Shown: positions 1 to 12,246 of the stretch, one piece after another
How positions within the stretch are numbered: position 1 is the first letter of the stretch
Layout: each line of letters begins with the position of its first letter
DNA from: Anaspis maculata
Lineage: Eukaryota > Arthropoda > Insecta > Coleoptera > Scraptiidae
Length of the DNA: 64,000 nt
Assembly (NCBI GenBank): GCA_949128115.1
Contig: OX421968.1
Span: 1 to 64,000 of the forward strand
Direction: 5' to 3'
Translations under genes and position numbers: made by a program
Notes under the pieces: model-generated
Database searches by the model: none
The model's input: the letters and a program-made list of their open reading frames with translations, nothing else
What the model was told of the DNA's origin: nothing

Positions 1-3000
1 CTGACCTGACCTGACCTGACCTGACCTGACCTGACCTGACCTGACCTGACCTGACCTGACCTGACCTGACCTGACCTGACCTGACCTGACCTGACCTGAC
101 CTGACCTGACCTGACCTGACCTGACCTGACCTGACCTGACCTGACCTGACCTGACCTGACCTGACCTGACCTGACCTGACCTGACCTGACCTGACCTGAC
201 CTGACCTGACCTGACCTGACCTGACCTGACCTGACCTGACCTGACCTGACCTGACCTGACCTGACCTGACCTGACCTGACCTGACCTGACCTGACCTGAC
301 CTGACCTGACCTGACCTGACCTGACCTGACCTGACCTGACCTGACCTGACCTGACCTGACCTGACCTGACCTGACCTGACCTGACCTGACCTGACCTGAC
401 CTGACCTGACCTGACCTGACCTGACCTGACCTGACCTGACCTGACCTGACCTGACCTGACCTGACCTGACCTGACCTGACCTGACCTGACCTGACCTGAC
501 CTGACCTGACCTGACCTGACCTGACCTGACCTGACCTGACCTGACCTGACCTGACCTGACCTGACCTGACCTGACCTGACCTGACCTGACCTGACCTGAC
601 CTGACCTGACCTGACCTGACCTGACCTGACCTGACCTGACCTGACCTGACCTGACCTGACCTGACCTGACCTGACCTGACCTGACCTGACCTGACCTGAC
701 CTGACCTGACCTGACCTGACCTGACCTGACCTGACCTGACCTGACCTGACCTGACCTGACCTGACCTGACCTGACCTGACCTGACCTGACCTGACCTGAC
801 CTGACCTGACCTGACCTGACCTGACCTGACCTGACCTGACCTGACCTGACCTGACCTGACCTGACCTGACCTGACCTGACCTGACCTGACCTGACCTGAC
901 CTGACCTGACCTGACCTGACCTGACCTGACCTGACCTGACCTGACCTGACCTGACCTGACCTGACCTGACCTGACCTGACCTGACCTGACCTGACCTGAC
1001 CTGACCTGACCTGACCTGACCTGACCTGACCTGACCTGACCTGACCTGACCTGACCTGACCTGACCTGACCTGACCTGACCTGACCTGACCTGACCTGAC
1101 CTGACCTGACCTGACCTGACCTGACCTGACCTGACCTGACCTGACCTGACCTGACCTGACCTGACCTGACCTGACCTGACCTGACCTGACCTGACCTGAC
1201 CTGACCTGACCTGACCTGACCTGACCTGACCTGACCTGACCTGACCTGACCTGACCTGACCTGACCTGACCTGACCTGACCTGACCTGACCTGACCTGAC
1301 CTGACCTGACCTGACCTGACCTGACCTGACCTGACCTGACCTGACCTGACCTGACCTGACCTGACCTGACCTGACCTGACCTGACCTGACCTGACCTGAC
1401 CTGACCTGACCTGACCTGACCTGACCTGACCTGACCTGACCTGACCTGACCTGACCTGACCTGACCTGACCTGACCTGACCTGACCTGACCTGACCTGAC
1501 CTGACCTGACCTGACCTGACCTGACCTGACCTGACCTGACCTGACCTGACCTGACCTGACCTGACCTGACCTGACCTGACCTGACCTGACCTGACCTGAC
1601 CTGACCTGACCTGACCTGACCTGACCTGACCTGACCTGACCTGACCTGACCTGACCTGACCTGACCTGACCTGACCTGACCTGACCTGACCTGACCTGAC
1701 CTGACCTGACCTGACCTGACCTGACCTGACCTGACCTGACCTGACCTGACCTGACCTGACCTGACCTGACCTGACCTGACCTGACCTGACCTGACCTGAC
1801 CTGACCTGACCTGACCTGACCTGACCTGACCTGACCTGACCTGACCTGACCTGACCTGACCTGACCTGACCTGACCTGACCTGACCTGACCTGACCTGAC
1901 CTGACCTGACCTGACCTGACCTGACCTGACCTGACCTGACCTGACCTGACCTGACCTGACCTGACCTGACCTGACCTGACCTGACCTGACCTGACCTGAC
2001 CTGACCTGACCTGACCTGACCTGACCTGACCTGACCTGACCTGACCTGACCTGACCTGACCTGACCTGACCTGACCTGACCTGACCTGACCTGACCTGAC
2101 CTGACCTGACCTGACCTGACCTGACCTGACCTGACCTGACCTGACCTGACCTGACCTGACCTGACCTGACCTGACCTGACCTGACCTGACCTGACCTGAC
2201 CTGACCTGACCTGACCTGACCTGACCTGACCTGACCTGACCTGACCTGACCTGACCTGACCTGACCTGACCTGACCTGACCTGACCTGACCTGACCTGAC
2301 CTGACCTGACCTGACCTGACCTGACCTGACCTGACCTGACCTGACCTGACCTGACCTGACCTGACCTGACCTGACCTGACCTGACCTGACCTGACCTGAC
2401 CTGACCTGACCTGACCTGACCTGACCTGACCTGACCTGACCTGACCTGACCTGACCTGACCTGACCTGACCTGACCTGACCTGACCTGACCTGACCTGAC
2501 CTGACCTGACCTGACCTGACCTGACCTGACCTGACCTGACCTGACCTGACCTGACCTGACCTGACCTGACCTGACCTGACCTGACCTGACCTGACCTGAC
2601 CTGACCTGACCTGACCTGACCTGACCTGACCTGACCTGACCTGACCTGACCTGACCTGACCTGACCTGACCTGACCTGACCTGACCTGACCTGACCTGAC
2701 CTGACCTGACCTGACCTGACCTGACCTGACCTGACCTGACCTGACCTGACCTGACCTGACCTGACCTGACCTGACCTGACCTGACCTGACCTGACCTGAC
2801 CTGACCTGACCTGACCTGACCTGACCTGACCTGACCTGACCTGACCTGACCTGACCTGACCTGACCTGACCTGACCTGACCTGACCTGACCTGACCTGAC
2901 CTGACCTGACCTGACCTGACCTGACCTGACCTGACCTGACCTGACCTGACCTGACCTGACCTGACCTGACCTGACCTGACCTGACCTGACCTGACCTGAC

Positions 3001-6000
3001 CTGACCTGACCTGACCTGACCTGACCTGACCTGACCTGACCTGACCTGACCTGACCTGACCTGACCTGACCTGACCTGACCTGACCTGACCTGACCTGAC
3101 CTGACCTGACCTGACCTGACCTGACCTGACCTGACCTGACCTGACCTGACCTGACCTGACCTGACCTGACCTGACCTGACCTGACCTGACCTGACCTGAC
3201 CTGACCTGACCTGACCTGACCTGACCTGACCTGACCTGACCTGACCTGACCTGACCTGACCTGACCTGACCTGACCTGACCTGACCTGACCTGACCTGAC
3301 CTGACCTGACCTGACCTGACCTGACCTGACCTGACCTGACCTGACCTGACCTGACCTGACCTGACCTGACCTGACCTGACCTGACCTGACCTGACCTGAC
3401 CTGACCTGACCTGACCTGACCTGACCTGACCTGACCTGACCTGACCTGACCTGACCTGACCTGACCTGACCTGACCTGACCTGACCTGACCTGACCTGAC
3501 CTGACCTGACCTGACCTGACCTGACCTGACCTGACCTGACCTGACCTGACCTGACCTGACCTGACCTGACCTGACCTGACCTGACCTGACCTGACCTGAC
3601 CTGACCTGACCTGACCTGACCTGACCTGACCTGACCTGACCTGACCTGACCTGACCTGACCTGACCTGACCTGACCTGACCTGACCTGACCTGACCTGAC
3701 CTGACCTGACCTGACCTGACCTGACCTGACCTGACCTGACCTGACCTGACCTGACCTGACCTGACCTGACCTGACCTGACCTGACCTGACCTGACCTGAC
3801 CTGACCTGACCTGACCTGACCTGACCTGACCTGACCTGACCTGACCTGACCTGACCTGACCTGACCTGACCTGACCTGACCTGACCTGACCTGACCTGAC
3901 CTGACCTGACCTGACCTGACCTGACCTGACCTGACCTGACCTGACCTGACCTGACCTGACCTGACCTGACCTGACCTGACCTGACCTGACCTGACCTGAC
4001 CTGACCTGACCTGACCTGACCTGACCTGACCTGACCTGACCTGACCTGACCTGACCTGACCTGACCTGACCTGACCTGACCTGACCTGACCTGACCTGAC
4101 CTGACCTGACCTGACCTGACCTGACCTGACCTGACCTGACCTGACCTGACCTGACCTGACCTGACCTGACCTGACCTGACCTGACCTGACCTGACCTGAC
4201 CTGACCTGACCTGACCTGACCTGACCTGACCTGACCTGACCTGACCTGACCTGACCTGACCTGACCTGACCTGACCTGACCTGACCTGACCTGACCTGAC
4301 CTGACCTGACCTGACCTGACCTGACCTGACCTGACCTGACCTGACCTGACCTGACCTGACCTGACCTGACCTGACCTGACCTGACCTGACCTGACCTGAC
4401 CTGACCTGACCTGACCTGACCTGACCTGACCTGACCTGACCTGACCTGACCTGACCTGACCTGACCTGACCTGACCTGACCTGACCTGACCTGACCTGAC
4501 CTGACCTGACCTGACCTGACCTGACCTGACCTGACCTGACCTGACCTGACCTGACCTGACCTGACCTGACCTGACCTGACCTGACCTGACCTGACCTGAC
4601 CTGACCTGACCTGACCTGACCTGACCTGACCTGACCTGACCTGACCTGACCTGACCTGACCTGACCTGACCTGACCTGACCTGACCTGACCTGACCTGAC
4701 CTGACCTGACCTGACCTGACCTGACCTGACCTGACCTGACCTGACCTGACCTGACCTGACCTGACCTGACCTGACCTGACCTGACCTGACCTGACCTGAC
4801 CTGACCTGACCTGACCTGACCTGACCTGACCTGACCTGACCTGACCTGACCTGACCTGACCTGACCTGACCTGACCTGACCTGACCTGACCTGACCTGAC
4901 CTGACCTGACCTGACCTGACCTGACCTGACCTGACCTGACCTGACCTGACCTGACCTGACCTGACCTGACCTGACCTGACCTGACCTGACCTGACCTGAC
5001 CTGACCTGACCTGACCTGACCTGACCTGACCTGACCTGACCTGACCTGACCTGACCTGACCTGACCTGACCTGACCTGACCTGACCTGACCTGACCTGAC
5101 CTGACCTGACCTGACCTGACCTGACCTGACCTGACCTGACCTGACCTGACCTGACCTGACCTGACCTGACCTGACCTGACCTGACCTGACCTGACCTGAC
5201 CTGACCTGACCTGACCTGACCTGACCTGACCTGACCTGACCTGACCTGACCTGACCTGACCTGACCTGACCTGACCTGACCTGACCTGACCTGACCTGAC
5301 CTGACCTGACCTGACCTGACCTGACCTGACCTGACCTGACCTGACCTGACCTGACCTGACCTGACCTGACCTGACCTGACCTGACCTGACCTGACCTGAC
5401 CTGACCTGACCTGACCTGACCTGACCTGACCTGACCTGACCTGACCTGACCTGACCTGACCTGACCTGACCTGACCTGACCTGACCTGACCTGACCTGAC
5501 CTGACCTGACCTGACCTGACCTGACCTGACCTGACCTGACCTGACCTGACCTGACCTGACCTGACCTGACCTGACCTGACCTGACCTGACCTGACCTGAC
5601 CTGACCTGACCTGACCTGACCTGACCTGACCTGACCTGACCTGACCTGACCTGACCTGACCTGACCTGACCTGACCTGACCTGACCTGACCTGACCTGAC
5701 CTGACCTGACCTGACCTGACCTGACCTGACCTGACCTGACCTGACCTGACCTGACCTGACCTGACCTGACCTGACCTGACCTGACCTGACCTGACCTGAC
5801 CTGACCTGACCTGACCTGACCTGACCTGACCTGACCTGACCTGACCTGACCTGACCTGACCTGACCTGACCTGACCTGACCTGACCTGACCTGACCTGAC
5901 CTGACCTGACCTGACCTGACCTGACCTGACCTGACCTGACCTGACCTGACCTGACCTGACCTGACCTGACCTGACCTGACCTGACCTGACCTGACCTGAC

Positions 6001-8806
6001 CTGACCTGACCTGACCTGACCTGACCTGACCTGACCTGACCTGACCTGACCTGACCTGACCTGACCTGACCTGACCTGACCTGACCTGACCTGACCTGAC
6101 CTGACCTGACCTGACCTGACCTGACCTGACCTGACCTGACCTGACCTGACCTGACCTGACCTGACCTGACCTGACCTGACCTGACCTGACCTGACCTGAC
6201 CTGACCTGACCTGACCTGACCTGACCTGACCTGACCTGACCTGACCTGACCTGACCTGACCTGACCTGACCTGACCTGACCTGACCTGACCTGACCTGAC
6301 CTGACCTGACCTGACCTGACCTGACCTGACCTGACCTGACCTGACCTGACCTGACCTGACCTGACCTGACCTGACCTGACCTGACCTGACCTGACCTGAC
6401 CTGACCTGACCTGACCTGACCTGACCTGACCTGACCTGACCTGACCTGACCTGACCTGACCTGACCTGACCTGACCTGACCTGACCTGACCTGACCTGAC
6501 CTGACCTGACCTGACCTGACCTGACCTGACCTGACCTGACCTGACCTGACCTGACCTGACCTGACCTGACCTGACCTGACCTGACCTGACCTGACCTGAC
6601 CTGACCTGACCTGACCTGACCTGACCTGACCTGACCTGACCTGACCTGACCTGACCTGACCTGACCTGACCTGACCTGACCTGACCTGACCTGACCTGAC
6701 CTGACCTGACCTGACCTGACCTGACCTGACCTGACCTGACCTGACCTGACCTGACCTGACCTGACCTGACCTGACCTGACCTGACCTGACCTGACCTGAC
6801 CTGACCTGACCTGACCTGACCTGACCTGACCTGACCTGACCTGACCTGACCTGACCTGACCTGACCTGACCTGACCTGACCTGACCTGACCTGACCTGAC
6901 CTGACCTGACCTGACCTGACCTGACCTGACCTGACCTGACCTGACCTGACCTGACCTGACCTGACCTGACCTGACCTGACCTGACCTGACCTGACCTGAC
7001 CTGACCTGACCTGACCTGACCTGACCTGACCTGACCTGACCTGACCTGACCTGACCTGACCTGACCTGACCTGACCTGACCTGACCTGACCTGACCTGAC
7101 CTGACCTGACCTGACCTGACCTGACCTGACCTGACCTGACCTGACCTGACCTGACCTGACCTGACCTGACCTGACCTGACCTGACCTGACCTGACCTGAC
7201 CTGACCTGACCTGACCTGACCTGACCTGACCTGACCTGACCTGACCTGACCTGACCTGACCTGACCTGACCTGACCTGACCTGACCTGACCTGACCTGAC
7301 CTGACCTGACCTGACCTGACCTGACCTGACCTGACCTGACCTGACCTGACCTGACCTGACCTGACCTGACCTGACCTGACCTGACCTGACCTGACCTGAC
7401 CTGACCTGACCTGACCTGACCTGACCTGACCTGACCTGACCTGACCTGACCTGACCTGACCTGACCTGACCTGACCTGACCTGACCTGACCTGACCTGAC
7501 CTGACCTGACCTGACCTGACCTGACCTGACCTGACCTGACCTGACCTGACCTGACCTGACCTGACCTGACCTGACCTGACCTGACCTGACCTGACCTGAC
7601 CTGACCTGACCTGACCTGACCTGACCTGACCTGACCTGACCTGACCTGACCTGACCTGACCTGACCTGACCTGACCTGACCTGACCTGACCTGACCTGAC
7701 CTGACCTGACCTGACCTGACCTGACCTGACCTGACCTGACCTGACCTGACCTGACCTGACCTGACCTGACCTGACCTGACCTGACCTGACCTGACCTGAC
7801 CTGACCTGACCTGACCTGACCTGACCTGACCTGACCTGACCTGACCTGACCTGACCTGACCTGACCTGACCTGACCTGACCTGACCTGACCTGACCTGAC
7901 CTGACCTGACCTGACCTGACCTGACCTGACCTGACCTGACCTGACCTGACCTGACCTGACCTGACCTGACCTGACCTGACCTGACCTGACCTGACCTGAC
8001 CTGACCTGACCTGACCTGACCTGACCTGACCTGACCTGACCTGACCTGACCTGACCTGACCTGACCTGACCTGACCTGACCTGACCTGACCTGACCTGAC
8101 CTGACCTGACCTGACCTGACCTGACCTGACCTGACCTGACCTGACCTGACCTGACCTGACCTGACCTGACCTGACCTGACCTGACCTGACCTGACCTGAC
8201 CTGACCTGACCTGACCTGACCTGACCTGACCTGACCTGACCTGACCTGACCTGACCTGACCTGACCTGACCTGACCTGACCTGACCTGACCTGACCTGAC
8301 CTGACCTGACCTGACCTGACCTGACCTGACCTGACCTGACCTGACCTGACCTGACCTGACCTGACCTGACCTGACCTGACCTGACCTGACCTGACCTGAC
8401 CTGACCTGACCTGACCTGACCTGACCTGACCTGACCTGACCTGACCTGACCTGACCTGACCTGACCTGACCTGACCTGACCTGACCTGACCTGACCTGAC
8501 CTGACCTGACCTGACCTGACCTGACCTGACCTGACCTGACCTGACCTGACCTGACCTGACCTGACCTGACCTGACCTGACCTGACCTGACCTGACCTGAC
8601 CTGACCTGACCTGACCTGACCTGACCTGACCTGACCTGACCTGACCTGACCTGACCTGACCTGACCTGACCTGACCTGACCTGACCTGACCTGACCTGAC
8701 CTGACCTGACCTGACCTGACCTGACCTGACCTGACCTGACCTGACCTGACCTGACCTGACCTGACCTGACCTGACCTGACCTGACCTGACCTGACCTGAC
8801 CTGACC
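1..8806 (-). repeat. Telomeric (TCAGG)n array
   Basis: The whole stretch is the pentamer CTGAC in tandem, about 1,761 copies, and I saw no variant unit on reading it line by line. The reverse complement is TCAGG, the established telomere repeat of many beetles. The C-rich strand runs 5' to 3' inward from position 1, as expected for the left end of a chromosome, with the G-rich strand ending at the terminus. The array stops at ...GACC, where the retrotransposon poly(A) tail begins. There are no genes in it. The absence of degenerate repeats points to recent telomerase synthesis, although consensus polishing of an assembly could also produce it. Confidence 0.97.
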
Positions 8807-8833
8807 TTTTTTTTTTTTTTTTTTTTTTTTTTT
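8807..8833 (-). other. Poly(A) tail of the telomeric retrotransposon
   Basis: A run of 27 T on the plus strand joins the telomere array directly to the element 3' UTR. The first T may belong to the interrupted CCTGA unit. A 3' poly(A) marks target-primed reverse transcription and fixes the element as minus-strand. No AATAAA lies just upstream; the nearest related motif on the sense strand is AAATAAG, close to the ORF2 stop. Confidence 0.95.
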
Positions 8834-9023
8834 CGCTCCCCTGCCATTCTGGCAGGAGCGGAGGGAAAATCGCTTGACACCCGGCGATGGATCTATCCGC
8901 CGGGTAGTGCCGGGCGCCAAACCGGCTAAAAACCCTCCGAAGACCTAGTGGTTAACCCGCCCCCTGGGACTGCTTCTCGCTTTGCTTCGGGGGGCGGTTG
9001 GTCTTATTTACTGTTATCTCTCT
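8834..9023 (-). other. Retrotransposon 3' UTR with three hairpins
   Basis: The segment is GC-rich and contains three inverted repeats. The first, at 8835-8859, directly abuts the poly(A): arms GCTCC(CC)TGCCA and TGGCAGGAGC with a TTC loop and a two-base bulge. The second has perfect 8-bp arms at 8879-8886 (ACCCGGCG) and 8898-8905. The third has perfect 8-bp arms at 8957-8964 (CCGCCCCC) and 8990-8997. In SART1 of silkworm, structured 3' UTR RNA is needed for recognition by the reverse transcriptase, so the same role is inferred here. Confidence 0.75.
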
Positions 9024-11966
9024 TCATGAGGCTTCTGCTTCTCGTTGTCTCTCGGCTTCGGCACGTTTTTGCATTATTGCTTTGAGGTATTCAGCTACTG
9101 ATTCCCATTTCTCGAGCATTGTTTGTATGAAATTCTCCACCGTGATATTGCTACCAAGCTTGTTGATAAGGTCGCTTCTCAATTTGGTTACACCGCTGCA
9201 GTGGAATATGGCGTGTTCTGCGTCGTCTTCTTCGTCATCGCAAAGATCGCAGTTTTGATCAGTGGTCTTCCCGATTTTTAGGCGGTACTGTCCAAAACAA
9301 CCGTGTCCAGTCAGGCATTGTGTTATAAAATAATCGACTTCGCCACATTTTCTCTCCGTCCATGTTTTGACGTCTTTGATCAGCCTCCTCGTCCATTTAT
9401 TTCTGGTGTTTTCGTCATCGCCGTCCCACTCCTGCTGCCACATTTGATAAGTCTTTTCTCTTTCTTGCCTCCTTGTATCTTTGGTTCTCACTTCGGTCAG
9501 GAAGATCCTTGTTCGCTCATCTGCAAGGATGTGCAGTGGAATCATCCCTGCTACAACCATGATGGTCTCTTTGGAGACCGTTCGGTAAGCGCTCGCAACT
9601 GTCAGTGCAGAGGTTCGCTGTGCAGACAATATCATGTTCTTGTACGTCTTCATTTGGATCGATCTGCTCCAAACTGGCGCGCCGTATATGATAATGCTTT
9701 GGGTGACCATGCTCAGCATCTTTCTTTTCCTTGCAGGAGGGCCTCCAATGTTTGGAGTCAATCTGTTCAACGCCTTCGTTGTCTTCTTGGCTTTCTCGCA
9801 TACTCGTCGCAGATGTGGTCCAAAAGTCAATCTCCGATCAAGGGTGAGTCCTAGATAATTCACCGTTTCGCTGAGAGGAATCTCAACTCCGTCGCATTTG
9901 AACTTGACGTTGTCCAGTTTGACTCTACAATTTAGCACAATGGCGGAAGTTTTTTCGGGAGCAATCTCCAGTTTGTTCTGCTTCATCCACTGACCGACTC
10001 TCCTCAAGCATTTGTTTCCGATTTCAGTTAACTGTTTGTCGGTTTTGGCAGTGATGATTATTGCAAGATCGTCTGCATAGCATATAGTTTTGACATTTTC
10101 TGGGGTGTCTATTGACATGATATCGTCATACAGGACGTTCCAGAGGGTTGGCCCCTTCACCGTGCCCTGTGGGACTCCTCCTTTGGTTTCTCGTATATGA
10201 TCCCTGTTTACTTGAACCTTTCTATCGGTGAAGTAAGATTTCACCAGGTTAATCAAGTATTTAGAGATTCCTCTCTCCTCTAGTTTTCTCACGATCAGTT
10301 GCCACGATGCAGTGTTAAATGCGTTTCTGACATCTACCAGAATCAAAGCACACCAGTTCTTCTCCTTCCTTGCTATTTCTGTTATTTTGTAGATTGCGTC
10401 GATTGTGGTCCTTCCCTTACGAAAACCGAATTGATGGTCATTAAATCCCCCGTTTTCTTCAATTTCTTGGATGATCCGTTTGTTTATCAAATTTTCATAT
10501 GTTTTTCCAAGAACATCCAGAAGGCATATCGGTCTGTATTTGGTCGATTCATTAGGTTGTTTTTTTGGCTTCTCTATTAAAATCAGTTTGGAGATCTTCC
10601 ATTTTTCCGGAAACACGTTTCTCCTTAGTAGACTGTTGTACAACTTTCTGAAGTAGTCGAGATTTGCCTTGATCAGTATTTTCACAACTTCGGGTGGGAT
10701 GCCGTCGGGTCCTGGAGCTTTGTTTATCTTGATTCTCTCAGCAGCTTCTTCTATTTCCTCCTTGCTGAACTCTCTTGCTGTTTCGTCAATTTCGTATCGG
10801 AATGATTCGTCCCTTGTTGCCGTGATGAACAGTTCTTCAAATATTTTTAGCTTTTTTTCTGGTGAGATGTTGACCTTGGGGTTGTTGATTTTCATTTGGG
10901 AGCGAACTATGCCGTATCCATCTCCAAAAATGTCTGTGGCTAATTTCTCCAACGTTTCTTCCCATTTCTTCCGTTTGGATGCTCCAATTTGCCGGCGAAG
11001 GTTCTTTCTTTCCGCATTATACGCTTCTGTCAGGGTGGTCATTTGCTGTGGATTGTTCCTTTTTGCTCGTAACAATTTTCTTCGAGTATTTCGTAGGGCT
11101 TTTATCGCTTGAAAAATCTTGTCTGTGAGCCAATATGGGGTGCGTCCTTCTGAATCACATCTGATTTTGGGAGTTGTTTGTTTGTAGGATTCCGAGATAA
11201 GTCTGGCACATATTTCTACGTTCAGCGTGTTGTCTTTCCTTCTCACCTTCTCTTGGAAATATTCGTTCAAGTGCACAGGGTTGACTGATCCAAATCTATA
11301 TTGCGCCTTATTGCATGCTCGCACTTTGCTCAACCTGGTCAGAATGAACTTGTGGTCGCTGAAAGACTCTTCATCCAAAATTTCCCACGTTGGCTTTGTA
11401 GCAAATACGCTGTCATTCACCATTGTCAAGTCAATGAACGAACTGCCTGTGGTCCTCACCAAAGTCGGCTTTTCTCCGGAGTTAAGGATATTCAGACCGT
11501 GTGTCTGGCTCCAGTCGAGGATTTCTTCGCCTCTTCGGTTCGTGACGTTGCCACCCCAAAATGTATTCTTAGCGTTAAAGTCACCAGTAACGATGCATTT
11601 GCCTTGCACCCGTCGCAGGTCAGTACTTAGCTCTTCCAAGTAGGCGTTCACCGCAAGAGCAGGGCAATTTGGACTGATGTAGACACTGTAAAGTGCTACT
11701 TCTTGTATCTCAAGACAAACAAAGCAGTGCCCCTTTCGGAAGTCAGTCACCGTGTACTTTCTGCTGAAATTCACGATGCAAGCATCAGCAGAATCGCTTG
11801 TGTATGTGTGTGCTCTATTGGTGCAGATCTTCCTGTTTGGCTCGCTTACTGTGATGAAGTCGCATCTCTCTCTCAGTGAAACAGCAGAAGCAAGGTCGTG
11901 CGAGTGAACGCTCCTGTTTGCGTTTATCTGCAAGATTCCCATCCTGTTGTACCCTTCATTATCCAT
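9024..11966 (-). CDS. ORF2: endonuclease / reverse transcriptase of telomeric LINE
   Basis: This 980-residue protein would nick the telomere repeat and reverse-transcribe the element RNA at the nick in the nucleus. Residues about 9-212 form the APE-like endonuclease: QINANR (14-19), TGDFNAKN (127-134, metal/catalytic Asp and Asn) and SDH (203-205, catalytic His). Residues about 400-720 are the reverse transcriptase: APGPDG (417-422), RPICLL (478-483), FGFRKGRTT (513-521), VDVRNAF (544-550, motif A Asp), GGVPQG (596-601) and YADDL (630-634, catalytic Asp pair). The C terminus has C906-X2-C909-X8-H918-X4-C923, the zinc motif usual in R1-clade ORF2. The tail (about 967-979) is a charged Ala/Glu/Arg helix. 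The length is normal for the family. ATG at 11966 is the first Met, but the frame stays open upstream to a TAG at 12228-12230, so a non-AUG or upstream start is possible. All core motifs are intact. Confidence 0.96.
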   Translation of the reverse strand: MDNEGYNRMGILQINANRSVHSHDLASAVSLRERCDFITVSEPNRKICTNRAHTYTSDSADACIVNFSRKYTVTDFRKGHCFVCLEIQEVALYSVYISPNCPALAVNAYLEELSTDLRRVQGKCIVTGDFNAKNTFWGGNVTNRRGEEILDWSQTHGLNILNSGEKPTLVRTTGSSFIDLTMVNDSVFATKPTWEILDEESFSDHKFILTRLSKVRACNKAQYRFGSVNPVHLNEYFQEKVRRKDNTLNVEICARLISESYKQTTPKIRCDSEGRTPYWLTDKIFQAIKALRNTRRKLLRAKRNNPQQMTTLTEAYNAERKNLRRQIGASKRKKWEETLEKLATDIFGDGYGIVRSQMKINNPKVNISPEKKLKIFEELFITATRDESFRYEIDETAREFSKEEIEEAAERIKINKAPGPDGIPPEVVKILIKANLDYFRKLYNSLLRRNVFPEKWKISKLILIEKPKKQPNESTKYRPICLLDVLGKTYENLINKRIIQEIEENGGFNDHQFGFRKGRTTIDAIYKITEIARKEKNWCALILVDVRNAFNTASWQLIVRKLEERGISKYLINLVKSYFTDRKVQVNRDHIRETKGGVPQGTVKGPTLWNVLYDDIMSIDTPENVKTICYADDLAIIITAKTDKQLTEIGNKCLRRVGQWMKQNKLEIAPEKTSAIVLNCRVKLDNVKFKCDGVEIPLSETVNYLGLTLDRRLTFGPHLRRVCEKAKKTTKALNRLTPNIGGPPARKRKMLSMVTQSIIIYGAPVWSRSIQMKTYKNMILSAQRTSALTVASAYRTVSKETIMVVAGMIPLHILADERTRIFLTEVRTKDTRRQEREKTYQMWQQEWDGDDENTRNKWTRRLIKDVKTWTERKCGEVDYFITQCLTGHGCFGQYRLKIGKTTDQNCDLCDDEEDDAEHAIFHCSGVTKLRSDLINKLGSNITVENFIQTMLEKWESVAEYLKAIMQKRAEAERQREAEAS

Positions 11967-12011
11967 CTGGAATAGAAAGACGATGCAAAACTTGAAGAAT
12001 GGAAAGCTGGT

Positions 12012-12200
12012 GGAGATAAAACTTGTAGATATAAAAGCTTGTAGAGATAAAAATTTGTAGAGATGAAAATTTGTAGAGATAAAAACTTGTAAAGATAAAA
12101 ACTTGTAGGGATAAAAACTTGTAGAGATAAAAACTTGTGGAAATAAGAACTTGTAGAGATAAAATTTGTAGATATAAAGACTTGTAGAGATAAAACTCTT
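12012..12200 (-). repeat. 16-bp tandem repeats in the ORF1-ORF2 spacer
   Basis: About twelve imperfect units of GAGATAAAAACTTGTA (plus strand), 15-16 bp each, occupy most of the 280-nt spacer (11967-12246) between the ORF1 stop and the ORF2 ATG. On the sense strand the unit is U-rich, and its consensus has no stop codon in any frame. In related SART/R1 elements the two ORFs usually overlap or abut, which allows coupled translation, so a spacer of this kind is unusual. The flanks (11967-12011 and 12201-12246) are unique sequence with no recognisable signal. Confidence 0.88.
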
Positions 12201-12246
12201 GATTTCGAACTGTTCTCGGTTCTTTGACTAGATTGTTGTTGGTAGA

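Noticed and set aside
9303..11643. Plus-strand ORFs of 61-183 codons opposite ORF2
   Set aside because: They are antisense to a well-supported RT/endonuclease gene and have no recognisable domain.
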